Shown one piece after another: positions 27,738 through 37,428 of a stretch of 64,000 nucleotides of DNA. The stretch's first letter is position 1. Each line of letters opens with the position of its first letter. The notes beneath the pieces were generated by a model. It was not told the origin of the DNA. It ran no database searches and saw only the letters and a list, made by a program, of their open reading frames with translations. Made by a program: the position numbers and the translations under genes. Origin of the DNA: Streptomyces mangrovi. Its GTDB lineage: Bacteria > Actinomycetota > Actinomycetes > Streptomycetales > Streptomycetaceae. The stretch spans positions 172,476 through 236,475 of the forward strand of contig NZ_FOSG01000010.1 of NCBI RefSeq assembly GCF_900114215.1, in the 5' to 3' direction.

Positions 27738-28052
27738 TTGCGGAAGGAAGCGGTAGGACACCGGGCGGTCGTCCACGGACAGGACGACCCGCGGGTCATC
27801 GCACTGCGGCGGGCCGTGTCCCGCCTGCACCGGGAACTCGCCGGTTACCGTGCACAACTGGCGGACCGGCAGATAGCCGAGGAGGAACTGGCCGCCATGG
27901 AAGCCGCGCTCCGCGCGGGCGCTCCCGAGGTCGGCAGGCTGCGCCACTCGCTGCTGCTGATCGCGGGGGCGGTCGGTTCGGTGAGCGCGCTGGCCGAGGC
28001 ACTGGCGGAGGTGTGCAAGGCCGTGGAGCTGTTCGGCGCGCCGACGCCCTGA
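27738..28052 (+). CDS. DUF5955-like helical small protein
   Basis: A 104-residue protein with a heptad-like first part (RVIALRRAVSRLHRELAGYRAQLADRQIAEEE, landmark at residues 20-51) and a C-terminal helix LLLIAGAVGSVSALAEALAEVCKAVELFG-like region at about 70-100. It resembles the DUF5955 family of streptomycetes, function unknown. The start is uncertain: TTG 27738 has GGGGGGAG five bases upstream, and GTG 27723 in the same frame is the alternative. ATG 27721 is out of frame. Confidence 0.68.
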   Translation: MRKEAVGHRAVVHGQDDPRVIALRRAVSRLHRELAGYRAQLADRQIAEEELAAMEAALRAGAPEVGRLRHSLLLIAGAVGSVSALAEALAEVCKAVELFGAPTP

Positions 28053-28096
28053 GGGGGACGCCCCCGTGTTCCGCCGGCCGGGCGCGCGGGCCGGCG
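28053..28096. terminator. Weak double hairpin after the DUF5955 gene
   Basis: GGGGG-ACG-CCCCC (28053-28065) followed by an 8-bp stem CGCCGGCC-type pair (28072-28079 with 28089-28096). Confidence 0.4.
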
Positions 28097-28229
28097 CCGT
28101 CGGGAGGTCCCGTACGGACCGTTTCGGCCCACCTGCGGCCCGCCGGACCACCTGGCCGGATAACGATGTCGCCGCAGGACCTCCCGCTGGCATCATCGGC
28201 GGCGGACGGCCACACAGGGGGAGGCGCGG

Positions 28230-29432
28230 ATGAGCACCGACGAGCGGGCACCGGTCGATCTGGCGTCCCTGGGCGAGGACTTCGTCCGCGACCCCTATCC
28301 CGTCTACGCCGAGCTGCGGGCCCGCGGCCCGGTGCACCGGGTGCGGATACCCGAGGGCGCCGAGGCGTGGCTGGTCGTCGGATACGAACAGGCGCGGGCC
28401 GTCCTGGCCGACCCGCGCCTGTCCAAGCACTGGAGCAACGCCTCGCCCGCCCTGCCGCTGGGCCCTCCGGCGGCCGGGATCAGCATGCTCAGCTCCGACC
28501 CGCCGGACCACACCAGGCTGCGCAGGCTGGTCGCCCGCGAGTTCACCGCGCGGCGCACGGCCTCCCTGGAGCCGAGGGTGCGGGAGATCGCCGACGGGCT
28601 GCTGGAGACGATGCTGAAGGAGCCGGAGCGGCGGGCCGATCTGGTGGACGCCTACGCCTTCCCGCTGCCCATCAGGGTCATCTGCGAGCTGCTGGGCGTG
28701 CCGTTCCTGGACCGGGACGCCTTCCGGGCCTGGTCGGCCACCGTCGTCGGGGACGCGGGCTTCGAGGAGAAGCGGGCCGCGAACGAGGCCGTCACCGCGT
28801 ACCTCACCGAGCTGCTGGAGGAGAAGCGGCGGCAGCCGGGCGAGGACCTGCTGAGCGCCCTGCTGCACACCGCCGACGAGGACGGCGACCGGCTGTCGGC
28901 CGAGGAACTGCTCGGCATGGCCTGGCTGCTGCTCATCGCGGGCCACGAGACCACCGTCAACCTGATCGCGAACGGCACCCTCGCCCTGCTCACCCACCCC
29001 GACCAGCTCGCGCTGCTGCGCTCGGACCCCTCCCTGACCGAGGGCGCGGTCGAGGAGATGCTGCGCTACGACGGCCCGGTCGAGACGCCCACCTACCGCT
29101 TCACCACCGAGCCCGTCGAGATCGGCGGGACGGTGATCCCCGGCGGAGGGGAGCTGGTGCTGGCGGTCCTCGCCGACGCCAACCGCGACCCGGGGCGCTT
29201 CGCGGACCCCGGCCGCTTCGACGTCCGCCGCGAATCCCGCGGCCACCTCGCCTTCGGGCACGGCATCCACCACTGCCTGGGCGCCCCGCTGGCCCGGCTG
29301 GAGGGCCGTGTCGCCGTTCGCGCGCTGCTGGACCGCTGCCCGGACCTGGCCCTCGACATCCACCCGGCGGCCGTCTCCTGGCGGCAGGGCATGCTCATCC
29401 GCGGCCCGCACCGCCTGCCGGTGCGCTTCTGA
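28230..29432 (+). CDS. Cytochrome P450 (CYP107-like)
   Basis: A 400-residue soluble bacterial P450. The I-helix oxygen-activation motif AGHETT is near residue 244, the K-helix ExxR is EMLR near residue 281, and the heme loop FGHGIHHCLG has its Cys thiolate near residue 349. SSDPPDHTRLRRLV at about 89 is the usual C-helix region. It is most like the CYP107 group, which oxidises polyketides, fatty acids or terpenoids; the substrate is unknown. ATG 28230 has a strong GGGGAGG site. No ferredoxin or ferredoxin reductase gene adjoins it, so redox partners must be encoded elsewhere. Confidence 0.95.
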   Translation: MSTDERAPVDLASLGEDFVRDPYPVYAELRARGPVHRVRIPEGAEAWLVVGYEQARAVLADPRLSKHWSNASPALPLGPPAAGISMLSSDPPDHTRLRRLVAREFTARRTASLEPRVREIADGLLETMLKEPERRADLVDAYAFPLPIRVICELLGVPFLDRDAFRAWSATVVGDAGFEEKRAANEAVTAYLTELLEEKRRQPGEDLLSALLHTADEDGDRLSAEELLGMAWLLLIAGHETTVNLIANGTLALLTHPDQLALLRSDPSLTEGAVEEMLRYDGPVETPTYRFTTEPVEIGGTVIPGGGELVLAVLADANRDPGRFADPGRFDVRRESRGHLAFGHGIHHCLGAPLARLEGRVAVRALLDRCPDLALDIHPAAVSWRQGMLIRGPHRLPVRF

Positions 29433-29636
29433 GGAGCCGCCCCTCCGCCTCCTCAGCCCCCTCCGTCTCACTCACCCCACCCGCACCGCCCGCTCCCTCC
29501 CGCGCCACCCCCGATCCCCGTGCGAGCCGCGGTGACGGATACTTGTGCGGCCGGGGCCGGGCGCCGTCCGCGCCCCGGCACGGCACGAAAGCCGGCCGCC
29601 GGGCCGGCACTCACGCAGCGAGAGGGCGGAAACCGT

Positions 29637-30677
29637 GTGACCACGGCAGGAGGGGTATGCAGGGGCGTACGGACCGGTGCCCGGACCGGCATACGGACGA
29701 GGGCCACGGCGCTGGCGGCGGTCCTCGCGCTCGCCCTGGCCGGATGCAGCAGCACCGGCGGGAAGCGGGCCGAGGAGGAGCGCGAGCGCGCCGGAGGCCG
29801 CGCGGCGGTGGACACCCCGCGCTGGACGTTCGCGATGGTCACCCACTCGGGAGACGGCGACACCTACTGGGACATCGTCCGCAGCGGCGCCGAGCAGGCG
29901 GCCGTCAAGGACAACGTGGAGTTCGTCTACTCCCACGACAAGGAGGCCGGCCGCCAGGCCCAGCTCGTCCAGGCCGCCATCGACCGGAAGGTGGACGGGC
30001 TGATCGTCACCCTCGCCAAGCCCGAGGCGATGGAGGCGGTGGTGCGCGAGGCGGTGAAGGCCGGCATTCCGGTGGTCACGATCAACTCCGGCCAGGACGA
30101 GTCCGCCGACCTCGGCGCCCTCGCCCACATCGGCCAGGACGAGTCCGTCGCCGGCGAGGCGGTCGGCCAGGAACTGAACGAGCGCGGCCACGACAAGGCC
30201 CTGTGCGTCGTCCACGAGCAGGGCAACGTCGGCCACGAGGAGCGCTGCGACGGAGTGCGCGAGGCCTTCGACGGCGAGGTGGAGAACCTCTACGTGGACG
30301 GCACCAACATGCCCTCCGTGGAGTCCTCCGTCGAGGCCGAGCTCCAGTCCGACCGGGACGTGGACACCGTCGTCACCCTCGGCGCGCCCTTCGCCGCCAC
30401 CGCCGCCAAGGCCGTGAAGCGGGCGGGCGGCGGCGCGGAGGTCAACACCTTCGACCTCAACGCCCAGGTCGCCGCCGGACTGCGCGACGGCACGATCGGC
30501 TTCGCCGTCGACCAGCAGCCCTACCTCCAGGGCTACGAGGCCGTCGACCTGCTGTGGCTGCACCGCTACAACGGCAACATGCTCGGCGGCGGACGGCCGG
30601 TCCTCACCGGCCCGCAGCTGGTGACCGGGGACGACGCCGCCGACCTGGAGAAGTACACCGAGCGGGGCACCCGGTGA
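29637..30677 (+). CDS. Sugar ABC transporter substrate-binding lipoprotein
   Basis: A 346-residue lipoprotein of the ribose/galactose periplasmic-binding family (type I fold). A basic start and hydrophobic segment end in the lipobox LAGC, so it is predicted to be lipid-anchored at the outer face of the membrane. Segments QAAIDRKVDGLIVT and AGIPVVTINSG match the pentose-binding pattern. GTG 29637 has AGGGCGG upstream. The stop overlaps the permease start (GTGA). Followed by permease, ATPase, ROK kinase and a membrane protein, all coupled, so it initiates a sugar uptake and phosphorylation operon. Specificity cannot be read from sequence; ribose, xylose or inositol are possible. Confidence 0.92.
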   Translation: MTTAGGVCRGVRTGARTGIRTRATALAAVLALALAGCSSTGGKRAEEERERAGGRAAVDTPRWTFAMVTHSGDGDTYWDIVRSGAEQAAVKDNVEFVYSHDKEAGRQAQLVQAAIDRKVDGLIVTLAKPEAMEAVVREAVKAGIPVVTINSGQDESADLGALAHIGQDESVAGEAVGQELNERGHDKALCVVHEQGNVGHEERCDGVREAFDGEVENLYVDGTNMPSVESSVEAELQSDRDVDTVVTLGAPFAATAAKAVKRAGGGAEVNTFDLNAQVAAGLRDGTIGFAVDQQPYLQGYEAVDLLWLHRYNGNMLGGGRPVLTGPQLVTGDDAADLEKYTERGTR

Positions 30678-31710
30678 CCGCCACCCCCGCGGCCCTGGCG
30701 GAGGACGCCGCCGAGCGCGGCCCGGTGGCGCGGCGCCTGCCGGCCCGCCCCGAGCTGGGCGCGGTGGTCGGGGCCGCCGCCGTCCTGGTCTTCTTCGCCC
30801 TCGCCGCCGACGGCTTCCTGCGCCCCGCCGGCCTGGGCACCGTCCTGTACGCCGCCTCCACGATCGGCATCATGGCGGTGCCGGTGGCGCTGCTGATGAT
30901 CGGCGGGGAGTTCGACCTGTCGGCGGGCGTGATGGTGACCAGCTCGGCGCTGGTGTCCTCGATGTTCAGTTACCAGATGACGGCGAACACCTGGGTCGGT
31001 GTCGCGGTGTCCCTGCCGGTCACCCTCGCGATCGGCTTCTTCAACGGCTGGACGCTCACCCGCACCCGCCTGCCGAGCTTCATCATCACCCTGGGCACCT
31101 TCCTGATGCTCACCGGCCTCAACCTCGGTCTCACCAAGCTGATCGGCGGCACGGTCTCCACCAGGGCGATCGGCGACATGGAGGGCTTCGACTCCGCCCG
31201 CGCGGTCTTCGCCTCCGACATCACCGTCGGCGGCTTCCAGCTGAGGATCACCATCGTGTGGTGGCTCGCGCTGGTCGCCGCGGCCACCTGGATCCTGCTG
31301 CGGACCAGGGCGGGCAACTGGATCTTCGCCACCGGCGGCAACGCGGAGGCCGCCCGTGCGGTCGGCGTCCCCGTCGACCGCGTCCGGATCGGCCTGTACA
31401 CGGGCGTGGCCCTGGCCGCCTGGATCTCCGGCCAGCACCTGCTGTTCAGCTACGACGTCGTGCAGTCCGGCGAGGGCGTGGGCAACGAGCTGATCTACAT
31501 CGCCGCGGCCGTCATCGGCGGCTGCCTGCTCACCGGCGGCTACGGCTCGGCGGCCGGCGCCGCTGTCGGCGCCCTGATCTTCGGCATGACCAGCAAGGGC
31601 ATCGTCTACGCCCAGTGGGACCCCAGCTGGTTCAAGTTCTTCCTCGGGGCGATGCTGCTGCTCGCCACGCTGCTCAACGCATGGATCCGCAAGCGGGCGG
31701 AGGCATCCTC

Positions 31711-31714
<4 letters not shown>
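30674..31714 (+). CDS. Sugar ABC transporter permease (RbsC-like)
   Basis: A 346-residue integral membrane protein with about 8-10 helices. MIGGEFDLSAGVMVTSS near residue 75 is the classic RbsC-type IGGxDLSVG region, and ATGGNAEAARAVGVPVDRV near residue 220 is the loop that contacts the ATPase. It forms the membrane pore of the importer. GTG 30674 overlaps the binding-protein stop by 4 bases. Confidence 0.94.
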
Positions 31715-32547
<833 letters not shown>

Positions 32548-32563
32548 GGCACAATCGACGGTG

Positions 32564-33757
32564 ATGAGTACGTACCGTGACCGGGCGCACCGAGGCTCTG
32601 CCGGATCGGCTGCCGGAACGAGCGCCGGAACGAGTGCCAGGGCGACCGCCAGAGCGACGGTGTTCAGGGCCGTGGCCATGCGCGAGCGGCGCTCCTACGT
32701 CTCCGCGCCGCGCGTGCCCACGGTGGGCATCGACATCGGCGGCACCAAGGTGATGGCGGGTGTCGTCGACGCCGACGGCCGCATCCTGGAGAAGGTCCGG
32801 GCCGAGACCCCCGACAAGTCCAAGAGCCCGCAGGCCGTCGAGGACACCATCGCCGAGCTGGTCCTGGACCTCTCCGACCGCCACGACGTGCACGCCGTCG
32901 GCATCGGAGCGGCCGGCTGGGTGGACGCCGACCGCTCCCGGGTGCTGTTCGCCCCCCATCTGGCTTGGCGCGACGAGCCGCTGCGCGACGCGCTGACCGC
33001 CCGCCTGGCCGTGCCCGTCATGGTCGACAACGACGCCAACACCGCCGCCTGGGGCGAGTGGCGCTTCGGTGCCGGCCGGGGCGAGGACCACCTCGTCATG
33101 ATCACCCTCGGCACCGGCATCGGCGGCGCCATACTCGAGGACGGCCAGGTCAAGCGCGGCAAGTACGGGGTGGCCGGGGAGTTCGGCCATATGCAGGTCG
33201 TTCCCGGCGGCCACCGCTGCCCCTGCGGCAACCGCGGCTGCTGGGAGCAGTACAGCTCCGGCAACGCCCTGGTCCGCGAGGCCCGCGAGCTGGCGGCGGC
33301 CGAGTCGCCGGTCGCGTACGGGATCATCGACCGCGTCGGCGGCAACGTCCGCGACATCACCGGACCGCTGATCACCGAGCTGGCCCGCGAGGGCGACGCG
33401 ATGTGCACCGAGCTCCTCCAGGAGATCGGCGAGTGGCTCGGCGTCGGCATCGCCAACCTGGCCGCCGCGCTGGACCCCTCCTGCTTCGTCGTCGGCGGCG
33501 GGGTCAGCGCCGCCGACGAACTGCTGATCGGCCCCGCCCGGGACGCCTTCCGCCGCCACCTCACCGGCCGCGGCTACCGTCCCGAGGCCCGTGTCGCGCG
33601 CGCCGAACTCGGCCCGGAGGCCGGCATGGTCGGCGCCGCCGACCTCGCCCGGCTGGTCGCCCGCCGCTTCCGCCGCGCCAACCGCCGCCGGGTGGAGCGG
33701 TACGAGCGCGCCGGGGTCGGCCTGCTGCCCTCGCGCGGCTGGGGGGCGGGCCGTTGA
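32564..33757 (+). CDS. ROK family sugar kinase
   Basis: A 397-residue kinase of the ROK family. The phosphate-binding DIGGTK is near residue 58. The zinc motif CPCGNRGCWEQY near residue 224 and the catalytic Asp in VDNDANTAAWGEW near residue 155 are present, so it is an active kinase and not a ROK repressor; there is also no helix-turn-helix. It phosphorylates glucose or a related hexose, probably the sugar brought in by the preceding transporter. The first 50 residues are an Arg/Ala/Ser-rich extension, and the true start may lie later (ATG near 32678). A CACAAT hexamer lies 8 nt above ATG 32564, so it may also have its own promoter. The stop overlaps the next gene (TTGA). Confidence 0.9.
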   Translation: MSTYRDRAHRGSAGSAAGTSAGTSARATARATVFRAVAMRERRSYVSAPRVPTVGIDIGGTKVMAGVVDADGRILEKVRAETPDKSKSPQAVEDTIAELVLDLSDRHDVHAVGIGAAGWVDADRSRVLFAPHLAWRDEPLRDALTARLAVPVMVDNDANTAAWGEWRFGAGRGEDHLVMITLGTGIGGAILEDGQVKRGKYGVAGEFGHMQVVPGGHRCPCGNRGCWEQYSSGNALVREARELAAAESPVAYGIIDRVGGNVRDITGPLITELAREGDAMCTELLQEIGEWLGVGIANLAAALDPSCFVVGGGVSAADELLIGPARDAFRRHLTGRGYRPEARVARAELGPEAGMVGAADLARLVARRFRRANRRRVERYERAGVGLLPSRGWGAGR

Positions 33758-34311
33758 CCGCCACCGTGCCCCTGCCGCAGCCCGGGACCCCGCCGCACCG
33801 GCCCAGGCACCGCTGGCTGGTCGCGATCATCGTGGTGCTGCTGATCGCCGTCCCCGCCGGCTACCTGGTGCTCTCCGCCTACCAGAGCCGCGACAGCGGC
33901 AAGGACAAGCAGCGCGCCGCCGCGGCCACCGGCCTGGTGTGGCAGTGGCCCAGCAAGCTGGAGAGCCGCATCTACGAGGTGCCCGTGCCCGGCGGGTCCA
34001 GTTATGTGGCGCACTACGAGACCAACAGCTGGCAGCGCAGTTCCTTCTATGTGCAGTTCCGTACCTCCCGGCGGGGCCTGGAGAGGTTCATCGAGGAGGC
34101 CGGCGGTGATCCGGGAGCCCTGCGCGAGGGTGTCTCCGGGGTCACCGGGCGGCAGGCGCAGACGGTGGGCTGGGAGCTGGACGCCCCCGGCCGCCGCTAC
34201 GTGGGCGCCAGGATCGAGCGGCCCGGGGAGCGGCCGGATCTGGCGGTCACCGTGGACGTCACCAGCGAGGACCGCCTGCGGGTCTACGCGGTCTCCACGG
34301 TCGATTTCTGA
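33754..34311 (+). CDS. Single-pass membrane protein of the sugar operon, unknown function
   Basis: A 185-residue protein not assigned to a known family. Residues about 21-42 form one membrane helix (LVAIIVVLLIAVPAGYLVL) after a Pro-rich start. The rest is a beta-rich extracytoplasmic domain with repeated WQWP and YVAHYETNSWQRSSF features. TTG 33754 overlaps the ROK kinase stop; GTG 33769 is an alternative. Coupling to the kinase suggests shared expression with the sugar uptake genes. A hairpin follows the stop. Confidence 0.7.
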   Translation: MTATVPLPQPGTPPHRPRHRWLVAIIVVLLIAVPAGYLVLSAYQSRDSGKDKQRAAAATGLVWQWPSKLESRIYEVPVPGGSSYVAHYETNSWQRSSFYVQFRTSRRGLERFIEEAGGDPGALREGVSGVTGRQAQTVGWELDAPGRRYVGARIERPGERPDLAVTVDVTSEDRLRVYAVSTVDF

Positions 34312-34316
34312 CGGCC

Positions 34317-34344
34317 GGCCCCGCCGGAGCACTCCGGCGGGGCC
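34317..34344. terminator. Convergent hairpin after the sugar operon
   Basis: A stem of about 12 bp (34317-34328 with 34333-34344) and a 4-nt loop, between the sugar operon and the converging esterase gene. Confidence 0.75.
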
Positions 34345-34370
34345 TCACCTCAGGAATGCGGTCCGTCCGG

Positions 34371-35735
34371 TCAGCTGCGCGAGCCGCCCGCGGCGGCGCA
34401 GGCGGTGCCGTTGAGGGCGTAGGAGCCCGGCTGGGCGGTGTCGCCGGTGTGGGTGGCCTGGAAGCCGATGTCGACCGACGCGCCCGGGGCGATGGTGGCG
34501 TTGTAGGAGACGTTCCTGGCCGTCACCCGGCCGGAGGCGGGGGAGTACTGCGCGTTCCAGCCGGAGGTGATGGTCTGCCCGTCGGGCAGGGTGAGGGCCA
34601 GCGACCAGCCCTCGATCGCGGTGGTGCCGGTGTTGGTGATGGTGATGCTCGAGGTCAGACCGGTGTTCCAGGCGTTGACGGTGGCGGTGACCCGGCAGGT
34701 CGCCGGTTCCGGTTCCGGTTCCGGCTCCGGCTCCGGGTCCGGACCCGGGTCGGAGGTGTCGAACTGGGAGAAGAACTTCCATATCTCCGCCGGCAGCCAG
34801 GTCCTGGAGCCGCTGTCACCAGGCGCCCCGTCCTGCGGGGCGGCGATGTGCCCCTCGTCGAAAGCGGCCCAGACGACCGGGTGATCGGCCGAGCAGCCCG
34901 AGTAGGCGGTGATCCGGTGGCTCAGGCTGCCCTGGGCCGGCTCCGGCGGGTTCTGGGGGGTGCAGCCGTTGTTCCCGACGAACCTGTCCCGCATCGCCCG
35001 GCCGCCGGAGATGCCGAGGACGCTGTCCCTGAGGCCGTGCACTCCGAAGTAGGCGATGGGCCTGGTGCCGTCGTCGCATCCGCTGAGTACTCCGGCGCTC
35101 TGGACCGCGACCGCGCGGAAGACCGTGGCGCGGGAACACGCGAGCGAGTACGACATCGCGCCCCCGTAGCTGAATCCCAGGGCGAAGCGCTGTTCCTGGT
35201 CGACGCACAGGTCCGCCTCGATCCGCCGGATCATGTCGTCGACGAAGGCGGTGTCCCGCCCGCCGGTGTTGGCCCAGCCGTTGTCGAGGCCCTGGGGCGC
35301 GACGAAGACGGCGCTCTCGTCGGCCAGCCGCTGGAGCCCGTAGTAGGCCCAGGTGCCCGTGTCCACGGTGCGGCCGGTGGCCACGTCGGTGGAGGTGCCG
35401 CCCAGCCAGTGGAACCCGAAGACCAGCCGGTAGGGGCGGTCGCGGTCGTAGCCGTCGGGGATCCGGAGGATGAAGCTCCGGTTCCTGCCGCCGCTCTGGA
35501 TCGTGTGGGTACCGCTCGTCAGGGTGGGGGCCCTGCCGCATCCGGAGCTCGCGGCGGCGGCGGCGGTGGCGGCGGTGGCGGTGGTGGCGGTGGTGTCAGC
35601 AGCCGCGCGGGGGGTCGTGGGCGGGGTGCTCTCGCCCCGGCCGTGGCCCAGCGCGATGCCGTCCATGCCCAGGACGAGCAGTACGGCGACGACGGCCGTC
35701 CATAACAGGGACCTTGCCCTTGCCGTCCTTGTCAT
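34371..35735 (-). CDS. Secreted PHB-depolymerase-type esterase with C-terminal CBM2
   Basis: A 454-residue secreted enzyme. A signal peptide covers residues about 1-32 (ARSLLWTAVVAVLLVLG core). An Ala/Thr-rich stretch follows, then an alpha/beta-hydrolase of the feruloyl/acetylxylan esterase type with the nucleophile Ser in GFSYGG near residue 189. A Pro-Glu linker (repeated PE) near residue 335 leads to a carbohydrate-binding module family 2 (WNTGLTSSITITNTGTTAI region), which binds cellulose or chitin. It would cut ester side chains off plant polysaccharide. ATG 35735 follows AGGAGTCTC. Upstream lie a perfect 13-bp palindrome and an octamer repeat. Confidence 0.92.
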   Translation of the reverse strand: MTRTARARSLLWTAVVAVLLVLGMDGIALGHGRGESTPPTTPRAAADTTATTATAATAAAAASSGCGRAPTLTSGTHTIQSGGRNRSFILRIPDGYDRDRPYRLVFGFHWLGGTSTDVATGRTVDTGTWAYYGLQRLADESAVFVAPQGLDNGWANTGGRDTAFVDDMIRRIEADLCVDQEQRFALGFSYGGAMSYSLACSRATVFRAVAVQSAGVLSGCDDGTRPIAYFGVHGLRDSVLGISGGRAMRDRFVGNNGCTPQNPPEPAQGSLSHRITAYSGCSADHPVVWAAFDEGHIAAPQDGAPGDSGSRTWLPAEIWKFFSQFDTSDPGPDPEPEPEPEPEPATCRVTATVNAWNTGLTSSITITNTGTTAIEGWSLALTLPDGQTITSGWNAQYSPASGRVTARNVSYNATIAPGASVDIGFQATHTGDTAQPGSYALNGTACAAAGGSRS

Positions 35736-35836
35736 CGTGAGACTCCTTCTCGGTGTGGGGGGTCGTCCCGGGCCGGCGGACGTGGCGGTGGAACGGGAGC
35801 GGTCGCAGCGGCCGCCCACCTAGGTGTACGAAATAT

Positions 35837-35849
35837 CGAACGTCGTTCG
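35837..35849. promoter_or_regulatory. Palindrome in the esterase promoter region
   Basis: CGAACG-T-CGTTCG is a perfect inverted repeat about 100 bases above the esterase start, next to the A/T-rich CGAAATATCG. It may bind a sugar-responsive LacI-type repressor, but it does not match the known CebR or BxlR sites that I recall. Confidence 0.45.
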
Positions 35850-35940
35850 GGAATCCGGGATGCCACGGATCCTAGAGAGGTGGCCGGTCGTGTCAACACC
35901 GCTCGCGAAACCCGGGGCCCAGGTGTCCGGCCGCGCGAGA

Positions 35941-35972
35941 CCGGACGACCGGACGACCGGACGACCGGACGA
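35941..35972. repeat. Four perfect 8-bp tandem repeats
   Basis: CCGGACGA repeated four times followed by a degenerate CCGGTCGC, between the divergent esterase and PcaD-PcaC genes. Confidence 0.95.
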
Positions 35973-36023
35973 CCGGTCGCCCCATGCGCCCCGCCGACAC
36001 CCCCGCCTGTGAGGAACCGGGGG

Positions 36024-37343
36024 ATGTGGGAGCGTGAGCGGGTGAGCGAGAAGAACGTCGACACCCTGCAGTACCGAGTTGACGGGCCGGAGCACGCCCC
36101 GGTCCTCGTCCTGGGACCGGCCCTCGGTACCACCTGGCACATGTGGGACCGTCAGGTCCCCGAACTCAGCCGCCACTGGCGGGTGCTCCGCTACGACCTG
36201 CCCGGCCACGGCGGCGCGCCCGCCCGCCCCGCCACCTCCGTCGGCGACCTCGCCGCCCGGCTGCTGGCCACCGCCGACGCCGCGGGCGCCGACCGCTTCG
36301 CCTACGCGGGCTGCTCCCTGGGCGGCGCCGTGGGCGCCCGGATCGCGCTGGACGCGCCCGGCCGGCTCACCTCCCTGGCGCTGATCTCCTCCGCCCCCCG
36401 CTACGCCACCCCCGACACCTGGCGGCAGCGCGGCGTGGTGGTGCGCACCAACGGACTGGACCCCATCGCCCGCTCCACCCCCGAGCGCTGGTTCACGCCC
36501 GCCTTCGCCGCCGCCCAGCCCGCCATCGTGGAGTGGGCCGTCCAGATGGTCCGCACCACCGACCCCGGCTGCTACATAGCCGCCTGCGAGGCGCTGGCCT
36601 CCTTCGACATACGTCGGGAGCTGGCCCATATCGGCGTGCCCACCCTGGTCGTCGCCGGGGCCGAGGACCGGGTCACCCCGCCCGCCGACGCCCGCGCCCT
36701 GGTGGCGGGCATCCCCGACGCCCGGCTCGCCCTCGTCCCCGACGCCTGCCACATGGCCCCCGTGGAGCGGCCCGGCGAGATCACCGAACTGCTGGCCGGA
36801 CACTTCTCGGCCGCCCTCCCCGCCGGCCGGCGGGACGCCCCGGCGGCCGTCCCGGTCCCCGCCCAGGCGCCCGCCGGCGGCGCGGGCCGCACGCCGGACG
36901 CCCTGCCCACCCGTACCGCGATCGCCGCCCTGACCGCCGGAGAGCAGAGCCAGGACCACCCCGGCGCCGCGTACGACACCGGTCTGAGGCTCCGCCGCGA
37001 TGTGCTCGGCGACGCCCACGTCGACCGCGTGGCCGAGGAGACCGACGACTTCACCGGCGACTTCCAGGACCTCCTGACCCGCTACGCCTGGGGCGAGGTG
37101 TGGGCCCGCACCGGCATCGACCGCCGCACCCGCTCGGTGGTCACCCTCACCGCGCTCACCGCCGGCGGGCACCTGGAGGAGCTGGCCTCGCACACCCGCG
37201 CCGCGCTGCGCAACGGGCTCACCCCGCAGGAGATCAAGGAGGTGCTGCTGCACACGGCCGTCTACTGCGGAATGCCCGCCGCCGGAGCCGCGTTCGCCGT
37301 CGCCCGGCGCGTCATAGCGGAGGAGACCACCCCCCGCGACTGA
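36024..37343 (+). CDS. pcaL: Fused 3-oxoadipate enol-lactonase / 4-carboxymuconolactone decarboxylase (PcaD-PcaC)
   Basis: A 439-residue fusion covering two successive steps of the protocatechuate branch of the beta-ketoadipate pathway. Residues about 10-270 are an alpha/beta-hydrolase with nucleophile Ser in GCSLGG, acid in AEDRVTPP and His in ACHMAPVERP. Residues about 310-435 are the decarboxylase, with GLRLRRDVLGDAHVDR and TALTAGGHLEELASHTRAA. ATG 36024 has GAGGAA upstream; GTG 36042 is the alternative. The other pca genes, normally clustered with pcaL in Streptomyces, are not in the window, so this copy is isolated and may be a paralogue. Confidence 0.93.
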   Translation: MWERERVSEKNVDTLQYRVDGPEHAPVLVLGPALGTTWHMWDRQVPELSRHWRVLRYDLPGHGGAPARPATSVGDLAARLLATADAAGADRFAYAGCSLGGAVGARIALDAPGRLTSLALISSAPRYATPDTWRQRGVVVRTNGLDPIARSTPERWFTPAFAAAQPAIVEWAVQMVRTTDPGCYIAACEALASFDIRRELAHIGVPTLVVAGAEDRVTPPADARALVAGIPDARLALVPDACHMAPVERPGEITELLAGHFSAALPAGRRDAPAAVPVPAQAPAGGAGRTPDALPTRTAIAALTAGEQSQDHPGAAYDTGLRLRRDVLGDAHVDRVAEETDDFTGDFQDLLTRYAWGEVWARTGIDRRTRSVVTLTALTAGGHLEELASHTRAALRNGLTPQEIKEVLLHTAVYCGMPAAGAAFAVARRVIAEETTPRD

Positions 37344-37416
37344 CACCCCGAGACCGAACCCCGGGACAGGTTCCGGAGGATGGCGGGACTTCGCGGCGAA
37401 GATCGCGGACGGGCAG

Positions 37417-37422
37417 CACAAT
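37417..37422 (+). promoter_or_regulatory. Candidate leaderless -10 element (CACAAT)
   Basis: CACAAT is followed by exactly 6 nt and ATG 37429. No Shine-Dalgarno site is seen. Confidence 0.5.
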
Positions 37423-37428
37423 GACCCC

